A stretch of 6,178 bases of DNA from CAYMEV01 sp964431655 [NCBI: uncultured bacterium] (GCA_964431655.1 CAYSKJ010000024.1:1-6178); one strand, 5' to 3'; shown: positions 1-6,178, numbered from the stretch's first letter. Translations and numbers: made by a program. Notes: generated by a model not told the origin, from the sequence alone.

Positions 1-2
1 AA

Positions 3-2744
3 TGCTATCAGGCGGGTGTTGCAGCAGATTTTGTATTCTATGCCGAAAGCTATTCGCCGGACTGGGAATACTGCTATTACCTATGGCTCAGTTTCCCGGA
101 CGGATGGGTTGTCAACAGCGTAACAAGCTTCGGTGAGATCTGCGACAACGGAACCTGGGGCACACTTTCATATACAGTCCAGGACCCTGCCAATGCTGTT
201 CAGATCTATCATCCCAGGAATCACGGGTCAGGAGGTGCTACATGCTACTGCTGGTATATAGTTAATGCCACGCCGGGACCGGCGGCAGGGGATGCAGATG
301 TTTCCTGGTACTGGGACGGGGACAGCTATGGCGGGGCGCCCCACCATCCATGCAGTTCTGACGGTTATACACCAGCGGGTCAGGATGCATGCGATGAGAT
401 GGTTGAGCCCCCTGCGCTCATACCTGAATGTTCCCTGGAGCCGGGTGTATACATTACACCGCAAGAGCAGACAATAGTTGAATGTGCGGGATTCCCGGTT
501 GATTTTACACTTAATCTGGCAAATATGTCAGGTTCTTCAGGGGATATTGCTATGAGCTATTCAGTTACGACCGGTAACGGCTCTGTTTCCGGACCTGGCA
601 GCATAAACCTGGCTGACGGAGATAATACTGACTTTACTGTCACCCTTACTTCTGATACAGGGCTGGGTGATGAAACTATAGTATCAGTAACCATTGAGGC
701 GTTTATTGATACCTTCAGCGGCACTGCTGTTATTAACCAGGAGATTTTTACCCAGGGATGGGTTGACATTGCATCTACCTCAGACCTTATTGACAATGTG
801 GTTGTAGCTTATAACGGCTATATATGGGATATTATTGGTCATGGCTCCGGCACTCAGCTGGTGAGATACTATGACCCGGCTTTGGATACGTGGACTGAGG
901 TTGCAGATTCATACATTTTCAATGCCTATGCCCATTCAGGCGCAGTTTACGGCAATAAAGCTTATGTATACGGTGATACAACCACTTCTGGATTTACAGG
1001 ACTCTGGTCCTATAATATGGATACCAATACCTGGACCAATGAGTCCCCTTCCGGAACAGCCCCTGCACAGACAGGTATCTGGGCACCGGCCTGGGTTGCC
1101 GATCCCGATACAGGATACCTTTATATAACCGGCGGAGCAACAGTAGGCGGAGGTGGTGACCTTACCACCGTGTACGTCTATGATCCTGCAGGAAATGCAT
1201 GGCTGACCCCTCTGCCCAATTTTACAACTCCTCGTGATTTCCATGCCGCCTTTATCTATGAGGATCCTTCCACGCTCCATAAGATGCTGGCTGTTGTCGG
1301 CGGAGTATACGGCAGTACCGAACTTGCCAGCACCCAGTGCTATGATTTTGAGACAGGGGTATGGAATGCAGAAAATGCAAATATTGCAGTGCTTCCAATA
1401 AACTACTGGGGTTTTGGATATGCTCATAATATACATCAGGACGAACATCAATTATGGCTGGTTGGCGGTGCAAGCGACTGGATGATGTGGAATGGTTCAC
1501 TGTACTACGACCTTGCAGCGGGTGCATGGACGGGAGCCGGCCCCCCCCATGAAACAGGTTCCTACAGAATGGGATCTGCAGCCCTCAACGGTGAGGTATA
1601 CAGGATAACAGGAGGCAATTCCTTAGGTACATGCAGTAAGTATTATTACTGCGAAACCTCTGCCGCCGGTGATACCTGCGACAATCCGATAGTTGTTTCT
1701 ATCCCCTCAGGCCTTGATTATGAGGATATCGGCCAGACCACCTGCGGAAGGGGCGACAGCTATACGGATGATTTTAGCTACTATAATAATGGGGAGGACA
1801 TCTTTTACAGGCTGGATATAACGGAAGATGCATCAGTTACCATAGAGATGGTGCCCTATGCCACATGGACAGGCCTTTTCCTTTACAGTGACTGCCCTGC
1901 GAATCTGGACCCGGGCGACTGGATAGAGTACAGAACAGGCTCGTCATCCGATCCCAGGGTAATTGAGATTGACCTCCTTGCATCACAAAGCCCCTATTAT
2001 ATCATGTGCGACTCCTGGCCTTCTCCTGAATGCTTTGAGTTTGACCTTTATATATACGGGCCATCGGCTGAAGGTCCGGATTTTTCCATCATACCATCGG
2101 ATATCTGGTTTGAGCCTTCTTCTCCTATGCCTGGAGATGCTGTTACTATTTACGGCAGGGCATATAACATTGGGGATCAGAATGTTGATAGCTGGCATGT
2201 GTCATGCTATTACAGCCTGGAACCGGGTGTGGACCTTCAGCTTATAGATGAAGCTGATGTGGCTGTAGTCGTTGAACCGGGTAATTACTTTGAGGGAAGC
2301 TTTGTCTGGAATACAGATCCGGCAATGGATCCCAGGATGTATATTATTACTCTGGAGTTAACTGATATACTTCCTGAGGATACCAATCCGGATAACAATA
2401 CTGCCTTTATAGAGATACCCCTTCCTGTGGACCTGTCATTCTTTACAGCCCAGGGCATGGGAAATATGGTGAGCGTGCAGTGGATGACAGTAACCGAGAC
2501 TGACAACCTGGGGTTCAACCTTTACAGGCTCAGGGGTGACAAGGTCAGCCCGTTCATATCTTTCATGCCTGTAAAGCTCAATGACAGTATTATAGAAGGA
2601 CAGGGAACATCCTCAGAGCCCAGGACCTACTCATTCACTGACCAGGTTAAGAACCAGGGCAACTATATCTACATTCTTGAATGCATATCCACCGACGGTA
2701 TTGCAACCGATGAATACCGGACAAGGGTTCAGTGGCTGTTTTAA
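3..2744 (+). CDS. Secreted Kelch/PPC-like/CARDB/Fn3-like multidomain protein, paralog A (5' partial)
   Basis: The frame is open from base 3 to a TAA stop at 2742-2744, giving 913 residues in the window. The start lies upstream. The first in-window ATG (399) is internal, because the codons before it match the N-terminal domain of the complete downstream paralog from its residue 59 on. About 58 residues, including the expected signal peptide, are therefore missing, and the full length would be near 970. Domains by in-window residue: Cys-rich beta domain 1-145 (CYCW, PCSSDGYTP); Ig-like beta sandwich about 152-250; six Kelch-like blades about 265-550 (ITGG, VVGG, LVGG turns with YDP..W strands); PPC-like Cys-containing domain about 553-690 (GDTCDNPI, GQTTCGRGDSY, GEDIFYRL); CARDB-like domain 691-807 with the DTNPDNN signature; C-terminal Fn3-like domain 808-913. 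No catalytic motif, sortase signal or type IX sorting domain is seen. It is probably exported and binds a ligand or surface, but its function is unknown. Domain names are from pattern recognition only. Confidence 0.9.
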   Translation, partial: CYQAGVAADFVFYAESYSPDWEYCYYLWLSFPDGWVVNSVTSFGEICDNGTWGTLSYTVQDPANAVQIYHPRNHGSGGATCYCWYIVNATPGPAAGDADVSWYWDGDSYGGAPHHPCSSDGYTPAGQDACDEMVEPPALIPECSLEPGVYITPQEQTIVECAGFPVDFTLNLANMSGSSGDIAMSYSVTTGNGSVSGPGSINLADGDNTDFTVTLTSDTGLGDETIVSVTIEAFIDTFSGTAVINQEIFTQGWVDIASTSDLIDNVVVAYNGYIWDIIGHGSGTQLVRYYDPALDTWTEVADSYIFNAYAHSGAVYGNKAYVYGDTTTSGFTGLWSYNMDTNTWTNESPSGTAPAQTGIWAPAWVADPDTGYLYITGGATVGGGGDLTTVYVYDPAGNAWLTPLPNFTTPRDFHAAFIYEDPSTLHKMLAVVGGVYGSTELASTQCYDFETGVWNAENANIAVLPINYWGFGYAHNIHQDEHQLWLVGGASDWMMWNGSLYYDLAAGAWTGAGPPHETGSYRMGSAALNGEVYRITGGNSLGTCSKYYYCETSAAGDTCDNPIVVSIPSGLDYEDIGQTTCGRGDSYTDDFSYYNNGEDIFYRLDITEDASVTIEMVPYATWTGLFLYSDCPANLDPGDWIEYRTGSSSDPRVIEIDLLASQSPYYIMCDSWPSPECFEFDLYIYGPSAEGPDFSIIPSDIWFEPSSPMPGDAVTIYGRAYNIGDQNVDSWHVSCYYSLEPGVDLQLIDEADVAVVVEPGNYFEGSFVWNTDPAMDPRMYIITLELTDILPEDTNPDNNTAFIEIPLPVDLSFFTAQGMGNMVSVQWMTVTETDNLGFNLYRLRGDKVSPFISFMPVKLNDSIIEGQGTSSEPRTYSFTDQVKNQGNYIYILECISTDGIATDEYRTRVQWLF

Positions 2745-2760
2745 TCTAACAGAAAATGAC

Positions 2761-2795
2761 ATGGGCAGAGGCAACTCTGCCCATTATCCTTTTTA
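2761..2795 (+). terminator. Intrinsic terminator of paralog A
   Basis: A perfect 10-bp stem (ATGGGCAGAG / CTCTGCCCAT, 2761-2770 and 2775-2784) closes on a GCAA tetraloop of the GNRA class. A T-rich tail, TATCCTTTTT, follows. It begins 16 bases after the stop codon. The T-tract is interrupted by two Cs, so termination may be incomplete. It suggests that paralogs A and B are separate transcription units. Confidence 0.8.
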
Positions 2796-2979
2796 CCGCT
2801 AAAGCCCGGAAAGTCACAATATATAGACTGCATTTACTGTCAGTTCAGGCTCAATCTTTACAGAAACCGGGTTCATTTTTTGATGAGATTGGGGCCTGAT
2901 TTTATGCAAAATTGAATAAAAACCGACACTTAATAACTTATTCGCCCGAAAATAATGTTAAAAAAAAAGCTGTTTGGTA
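2796..2979. other. AT-rich intergenic stretch with no recognised gene
   Basis: This stretch lies between the terminator of paralog A and the candidate promoter of paralog B. I see no plausible coding frame with a ribosome site, no tRNA and no clear long inverted repeat. The only notable element is a run of nine A residues at 2960-2968, just upstream of the candidate -35 box. Confidence 0.5.
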
Positions 2980-3008
2980 TTGACATCAGATTCTGCTGGA
3001 TTTAAAAT
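2960..3008 (+). promoter_or_regulatory. Candidate sigma-70-type promoter for paralog B
   Basis: A perfect TTGACA -35 box (2980-2985) is followed by exactly 17 bases and a TAAAAT -10 box (3003-3008, five of six matches to TATAAT). A nine-A tract (2960-2968) sits where an UP element would be. Transcription would begin near 3015 and give a leader of about 300 nt that includes the whole 3111-3297 repeat array. It lies downstream of the terminator of paralog A, as expected for an independent unit. The boxes are seen directly; their use is inferred. If the host is a true Bacteroidota, this consensus would not be the usual one. Confidence 0.5.
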
Positions 3009-3025
3009 GCTTAGTGAATAATAAT

Positions 3026-3035
3026 ATACCGGTAT
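3026..3035. promoter_or_regulatory. 10-bp perfect palindrome downstream of the candidate promoter
   Basis: ATACCGGTAT is a perfect palindrome about 11 bases past the predicted transcription start, where an operator could sit. It is short enough to arise by chance, and there is no second copy nearby. Confidence 0.2.
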
Positions 3036-3070
3036 GGCAGCAGAACCGGGAAAGGAAAATACTTAACTGA

Positions 3071-3103
3071 CTATCATAATTCAGCGGTAGAGTGGTATGA
3101 TAG
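3071..3103. promoter_or_regulatory. 8-bp inverted repeat before the leader repeat array
   Basis: CTATCATA (3071-3078) and TATGATAG (3096-3103) are exact reverse complements separated by 17 bases. In RNA this would form a weak hairpin; in DNA it could be a binding site for a dimeric protein. It ends a few bases before the first A/T hairpin repeat and so may be part of the same leader. The spacer contains TTCAGCGGTAGAGT, which resembles a tRNA D-arm, but no tRNA can be folded here. Confidence 0.3.
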
Positions 3104-3110
3104 GTATTAT

Positions 3111-3297
3111 TCAAGAAAAAGTTCCTTTTTGTCAGGAGGAGAAGACCAAAAAGTTCCTTTTTGTTAGGGAAAGACCAAAAAGTTCCTTTTTGTTAGGAGA
3201 GACCAAAAAAATATTTTTGTTAGGAAAGGCCAAAAAACATATTTTTGCTTGGAAAGAAGACCAAAAAGTTCCTTTTTGTTAGGAAAGAACCAAAATA
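3111..3297 (+). repeat. Leader array of six A/T-rich hairpin repeats (27-32 nt)
   Basis: Six degenerate direct repeats follow the pattern GACCAAAAAGTTCCTTTTTG plus TTAGGAAA. The closing G residues of the hairpins fall at 3131, 3163, 3192, 3219, 3247 and 3278, so spacing is 32, 29, 27, 28 and 31 nt. Most units contain a small stem, CAAAAAG with CTTTTTG around TTC. Unit 1 has 6 bp. Units 4 and 5 have changed loops (AATA, ACATA) but keep CAAAAA with TTTTTG. A purine-rich AGGA stretch resembling a Shine-Dalgarno core follows the hairpin in most units. A decayed partial copy (AGAACCAAAATAAAATAGG) leads into the real ribosome site. Spacing is not a multiple of three, so the array is not maintained as coding sequence. 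It lies in the presumed leader of paralog B and could act in translation or mRNA stability, or be an unstable minisatellite. Confidence 0.85.
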
Positions 3298-3301
3298 AAA
3301 T

Positions 3302-3307
3302 AGGAGG
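3302..3307 (+). promoter_or_regulatory. Shine-Dalgarno site of paralog B
   Basis: AGGAGG lies seven bases before the ATG at 3315. It decides the start: the frame is open further up to a TTG at 3249, but that extension only translates the repeat array and precedes the signal peptide. A consensus AGGAGG is atypical for Bacteroidota. Confidence 0.85.
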
Positions 3308-3314
3308 ATATTTT

Positions 3315-5840
3315 ATGAAGAAGTTTTTTGTGATCACAGCTTTGATCTGCCTTATTTTTTCCATGCCCTCCCTGGGCAGTAAGCTCGAGACATTTACTGC
3401 CCTTACAGGCACTGATCCGGATGCCGGGGCTCCCAAGTCCCTTACCGGTTCCTATGTGTCTTTTGACCCCTCTGAAGGAGGGGCAGAATGCTATATGGCA
3501 GGCGTTGCGGCTGATTTTGTATTCTATGCCGAAAGCTATTCGCCGGACTGGGAATATGTATATGAGCTCTGGCTCAGCTTCCCGGAAGGATGGGTTGTAA
3601 ACAGCGTCACATCTTCAGGGGAGTCCTGCGACAACGGTTCCTGGGGCACCCTTGCGGCTACAGTTCAGGACCCTGCCAATGTGGTTCAGATCTATCATCC
3701 CAGGTATCAGGGCTCCGGGGGATGTACCTGTTACTGCTGGTATACAGTTAACGCCACACCGGGCCCGGCCATAGGGGATGCAAATGTCTCCTGGTACTGG
3801 GACGGCGACGGTTACGGCGCTACCCCACACTGGCCATGCAGTTCCGACGGCTATACCCCTCCGGGATATGATACCTGCGATGAGATGGTAGAGCCTCCGG
3901 CTGTGATTCCCCCATGCACTGTTGAACCGGGTGTTTACCTTTTTCCCTCCACCCAGGATAATATTGACTGTCCCAATACCCCTGTTGATTATACCCTTGG
4001 CGTGCTGAACCAGACCGGAGCCAATGCCACGATCAGCTTTTCATACAGTGTAGGGACGGGAAACGGAACGCTTACGGGCCCTGCAGACATTTACCTTACA
4101 GATACTGAGATGCAGGATATTGTTGTTACCCTTACCTCTGACCCGGGCCTTTCAGCAGGCGAAATTGTAACGGGAACAATCACTGCCAGCAATAATGGAT
4201 ATAATGATACAGCTGATGTCAACCTGGAGATAACCATGGGCGGATGGGTCAATATTGCAACGGAACCCAATTCAGGGAGAATGGATAATGCCGTTGTAAC
4301 CTATAATGATATGATATGGTCCATAGCCGGTTATGGCAGTGAATTCAGCGTACGATACTACAACCCGGGCGATGATACCTGGACATCAGTTCCCGAATCC
4401 ACTTTCCTAAACTGCTATGCCCGCTCCGGCGCGTCATACCAGAACAAGGCCTTCATCTACGGGGATGCTGCTACTACCGGTTTTACCGGGCTATGGTCCT
4501 ATAATATGGATACCAATACCTGGACCAATGAGACCCCTTCGGGCACAGCCCCTGCACAGACGGGCATATGGGCCCCGGCCTGGGTTGCTGATCCGGATAC
4601 GGGATACCTTTATATAACCGGCGGCGCATCAGCTCCTGGCGGCGGTAACCTTACCACCGTATATGTATATGACCCTGCAGGAAATGCCTGGCTGGATCCT
4701 TTGCCTAATTTCACCACTGAAAGGGATTTTCATGCTGCATTCATCTATACCGATCCCTACTCAGGCCACAAGATGCTGGCAATAGCCGGAGGCGTTACCT
4801 CGGCAAGTGTTTATCTTGCCAGCACCCAGTGCTATGACTTTACCACAGGTGCCTGGAATCCCGAAAACCTGGACATACCTGACATTCCAATGGCTCTTTT
4901 CGGAATGGGTTATGCCCATAATGTATACGGCGGAGCATCCCAGCTGTGGATAATAGGCGGGGCTGATTCCAGCGGAGCCCTCTTTGGCGGATCATATTAC
5001 TATGATGTTGCATCGGGTACATGGATGGATGGCGGTGTTTACCATGCCAGCCCTGTATTCCGTACTGCAGCGGCCTCAGTGAACGGAGTGGTTTATAAGA
5101 TAGCCGGATCTCTCGGAGGTTTTTCACCCACAGGGCTTTCCAGCAAGTATGAGCTTTGCGCAGAGCCTGGCCCCGATGCATCGGTATCTGCTTCGGATAT
5201 CTGGTGGGATCCTTCCGCACCCATGCCCGGGGATGCAGTTACAATATATGCCACTGTATATAATCTCGGGGATGAAGATATAACAAGCTTCCATATTGCA
5301 TACTATTACAGCCTGGAACCCGGGGTAGACCTCCAGCTGATACAGGAGGAGACCGTTCCTATGGTCATACCTCCCGGGGGGAGCACCTCTGGCAGTTTTA
5401 CCTGGTTTACAACGGCAGATATGGATCCCAGGATGTATATCATTACCGTTGAGCTGACTGAGATACTGCCCTTTGACACAAATCCTGACAATAACATAGC
5501 TTTTGTCGAGCTTCCACTGCCTGTAGTGCTTGGCTACTTCACAGCCACAGGCATGGGCAACAGGGCGGATATCAAATGGATGACCGTAAGTGAGACCGAC
5601 AACCTTGGGTTTAACCTCTACAGGCTTCAGCTGGGGAAGGTAAGCCCCATGGTATCCCATATCCCTGTAAAACTTAATGACAGCCTTATCCCAGGACAAG
5701 GCAACTCATCCAGCCAGTCCTTCTATGAATATACAGACCATGTGAAAAACGGCGGAAACTACATGTACATACTCGAGGCTGTATCTACCGAGGCTATAGT
5801 TACCGATGAGTATAAGACAAGGCTTCAGTGGGTATTCTAG
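3315..5840 (+). CDS. Secreted Kelch/CARDB/Fn3-like multidomain protein, paralog B (complete)
   Basis: This is an 841-residue protein. The start is set by AGGAGG at 3302 and by a signal peptide immediately after it: KK n-region, hydrophobic FFVITALICLIF, then small residues with likely cleavage near residues 21-22 (SLGS). Domains: Cys-rich beta domain about 45-200, with Cys at 59, 105, 137, 139, 141, 175 and 188, and Cys 201 and 219 just beyond; Ig-like sandwich about 205-307; six Kelch-like blades at about 325-360, 369-408, 420-464, 470-518, 530-574 and 582-615; CARDB-like domain 617-735 with DTNPDNN; Fn3-like C-terminal domain 736-841. It lacks the PPC-like domain that paralog A carries between propeller and CARDB. 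The C-terminal domains of A and B are identical at about 65% of positions by hand count. No lipobox, sortase signal, type IX sorting domain or catalytic motif is seen. It is probably an extracellular or surface binding protein; ligand and function are unknown. It probably has its own promoter and terminator, and is flanked by hairpin arrays on both sides. Confidence 0.95.
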   Translation: MKKFFVITALICLIFSMPSLGSKLETFTALTGTDPDAGAPKSLTGSYVSFDPSEGGAECYMAGVAADFVFYAESYSPDWEYVYELWLSFPEGWVVNSVTSSGESCDNGSWGTLAATVQDPANVVQIYHPRYQGSGGCTCYCWYTVNATPGPAIGDANVSWYWDGDGYGATPHWPCSSDGYTPPGYDTCDEMVEPPAVIPPCTVEPGVYLFPSTQDNIDCPNTPVDYTLGVLNQTGANATISFSYSVGTGNGTLTGPADIYLTDTEMQDIVVTLTSDPGLSAGEIVTGTITASNNGYNDTADVNLEITMGGWVNIATEPNSGRMDNAVVTYNDMIWSIAGYGSEFSVRYYNPGDDTWTSVPESTFLNCYARSGASYQNKAFIYGDAATTGFTGLWSYNMDTNTWTNETPSGTAPAQTGIWAPAWVADPDTGYLYITGGASAPGGGNLTTVYVYDPAGNAWLDPLPNFTTERDFHAAFIYTDPYSGHKMLAIAGGVTSASVYLASTQCYDFTTGAWNPENLDIPDIPMALFGMGYAHNVYGGASQLWIIGGADSSGALFGGSYYYDVASGTWMDGGVYHASPVFRTAAASVNGVVYKIAGSLGGFSPTGLSSKYELCAEPGPDASVSASDIWWDPSAPMPGDAVTIYATVYNLGDEDITSFHIAYYYSLEPGVDLQLIQEETVPMVIPPGGSTSGSFTWFTTADMDPRMYIITVELTEILPFDTNPDNNIAFVELPLPVVLGYFTATGMGNRADIKWMTVSETDNLGFNLYRLQLGKVSPMVSHIPVKLNDSLIPGQGNSSSQSFYEYTDHVKNGGNYMYILEAVSTEAIVTDEYKTRLQWVF

Positions 5841-5858
5841 AATAAAAATGTTTAACCC

Positions 5859-6122
5859 TTGCAGGGGCTGAAAAGCCCCTGGCTTTTCCCCAGTGCAGAG
5901 GCTGAAAAGCCTCTGGCTTTTCCCCCTTGCAGGGGCTGAAAAGCCCCTGGCTTTTCCCCCTTGCAGAGGCTGAAAAGCCTCTGGCCTTATCCCCCTTGCA
6001 GAGGCTGAAAAGCCTCTGGCCTTATCCCCCAAGCAGAGGCTATAAAGCCCCTGGCTTTATCCCAGTGCAGAGGCTGAAAAGCCTCTGGCTTTATCCCAGT
6101 GCAGAGGCTATAAAGCCTCTGC
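5859..6122 (+). repeat. 3' UTR array of eight 34-35 nt hairpin repeats
   Basis: Eight regular units start 19 bases after the stop of paralog B. Their 20-nt hairpin cores begin at 5862, 5896, 5930, 5964, 5999, 6034, 6068 and 6102 (steps of 34, 34, 34, 35, 35, 34, 34). The core is CAGRGGCT, a GAAA or ATAA loop, then AGCCYCTG. Units 1 and 3 pair GGGG with CCCC, and units 2, 4, 5, 7 and 8 pair GAGG with CCTC, so both arms changed together. Unit 6 has one mismatch. Between cores lies a GGCTTTTCCCC-like spacer that can pair with GAAAAGCC of its own unit in an alternative fold. The array is non-coding, because the period is not a multiple of three. The last unit is a functional-looking terminator, so the array probably arose by serial duplication of a terminator hairpin or was recruited as a 3' mRNA stabiliser. 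Confidence 0.95.
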
Positions 6123-6139
6123 TTTTTTTTTTGTTTTTT
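6101..6139 (+). terminator. Intrinsic terminator of paralog B (last unit of the hairpin array)
   Basis: The eighth repeat unit forms a perfect 9-bp stem, GCAGAGGCT / AGCCTCTGC, with an ATAA loop. Ten Ts follow directly (6123-6132), then a G and six more Ts. The seven upstream units lack such a T-run, having CTTTTCCCC, CCTTATCCCCC or CTTTATCCC instead, so strong termination is expected only here. There is no matching T-run for the opposite strand. Confidence 0.93.
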
Positions 6140-6178
6140 ACGGTATTATTTTGTGTTAAATTTATTTATTAACGAAGC

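Noticed and set aside
936-1451. Long minus-strand open frame inside paralog A
   Set aside because: It is antisense to the conserved Kelch domain, and its reading has no recognisable protein character; the plus strand is clearly coding.
3080-3094. tRNA gene or tRNA fragment (TTCAGCGGTAGAGT looks like a D-arm)
   Set aside because: No anticodon stem, T-arm with GTTCRA or acceptor stem can be folded around it; probably a chance match.
3097-3282. 61-residue open frame across the leader repeats as a leader peptide
   Set aside because: It has no good ribosome site, its Lys/Phe-rich peptide is just the repeat read through, and repeat spacing (27-32) is not kept in frame.
3249-3314. Upstream TTG start that would add 22 residues to paralog B
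   Set aside because: The added residues only translate the repeat array. The ATG at 3315 has AGGAGG at ideal spacing and begins a standard signal peptide.
3345-3350. Lipoprotein signal using the Cys at residue 12 of paralog B
   Set aside because: The residues before it (ALI) do not fit a lipobox, and the Cys is in the middle of the hydrophobic segment.
5859-6122. CRISPR array
   Set aside because: The period is only 34-35 nt, and the parts between hairpins are themselves repeated, so there are no unique spacers; no cas genes are present.
3111-6139. The two arrays as ends of a transposon carrying paralog B
   Set aside because: They are neither inverted nor direct copies of each other, no target-site duplication is seen and no transposase is present.
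5927-6172. Open frames through the 3' hairpin array, on either strand
   Set aside because: They are translations of the 34-35 nt repeat in shifting frames, with no ribosome site and low-complexity products.

Overview
The window holds two tandem, same-strand genes for large secreted, multi-domain beta-rich proteins that are clear paralogs. Between them lies an intergenic stretch of about 570 bp, and a hairpin-repeat array follows the second gene. The first gene runs in from the left edge without its start. The second is complete, with a signal peptide and a strong Shine-Dalgarno site. I found no tRNA or rRNA gene, transposase, CRISPR array or enzyme gene.

The domain order (Cys-rich N-terminal beta domain, Ig-like domain, six-bladed Kelch-type propeller, CARDB-like domain, C-terminal fibronectin-like domain of the 'LPV.L..F.A...W.T..ETDN.GF.LYR' type) is common in exported proteins of the FCB bacteria (Bacteroidota and relatives such as Cloacimonadota and other candidate phyla). 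The AGGAGG ribosome site and a TTGACA/TAAAAT promoter-like pair fit a non-Bacteroidota member better, since true Bacteroidota rarely use strong Shine-Dalgarno sites. The lineage is inferred from protein style only.

Layout: 1-2744, paralog A (5' partial), which has an extra PPC-like domain. 2761-2795, intrinsic terminator. 2796-2979, AT-rich with nothing recognised. 2960-3008, candidate promoter with an A-tract. 3026-3103, small palindromes. 3111-3297, six degenerate 27-32 nt repeats, each an A/T-rich hairpin followed by an AGGA-like stretch. 3302-3307, ribosome binding site. 3315-5840, paralog B (841 aa). 5859-6122, eight copies of a 34-35 nt GC-rich hairpin repeat, the last one followed by a long T-run and forming a textbook terminator. 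6140-6178, a short AT-rich tail with no visible gene.

The most unusual element is the non-coding architecture around paralog B: a hairpin array in its leader and a different one in its 3' UTR. Most 3' units can fold in two mutually exclusive ways, and changes between units tend to preserve at least one fold. The proteins are probably surface or extracellular binding or adhesion proteins. No catalytic function can be assigned.
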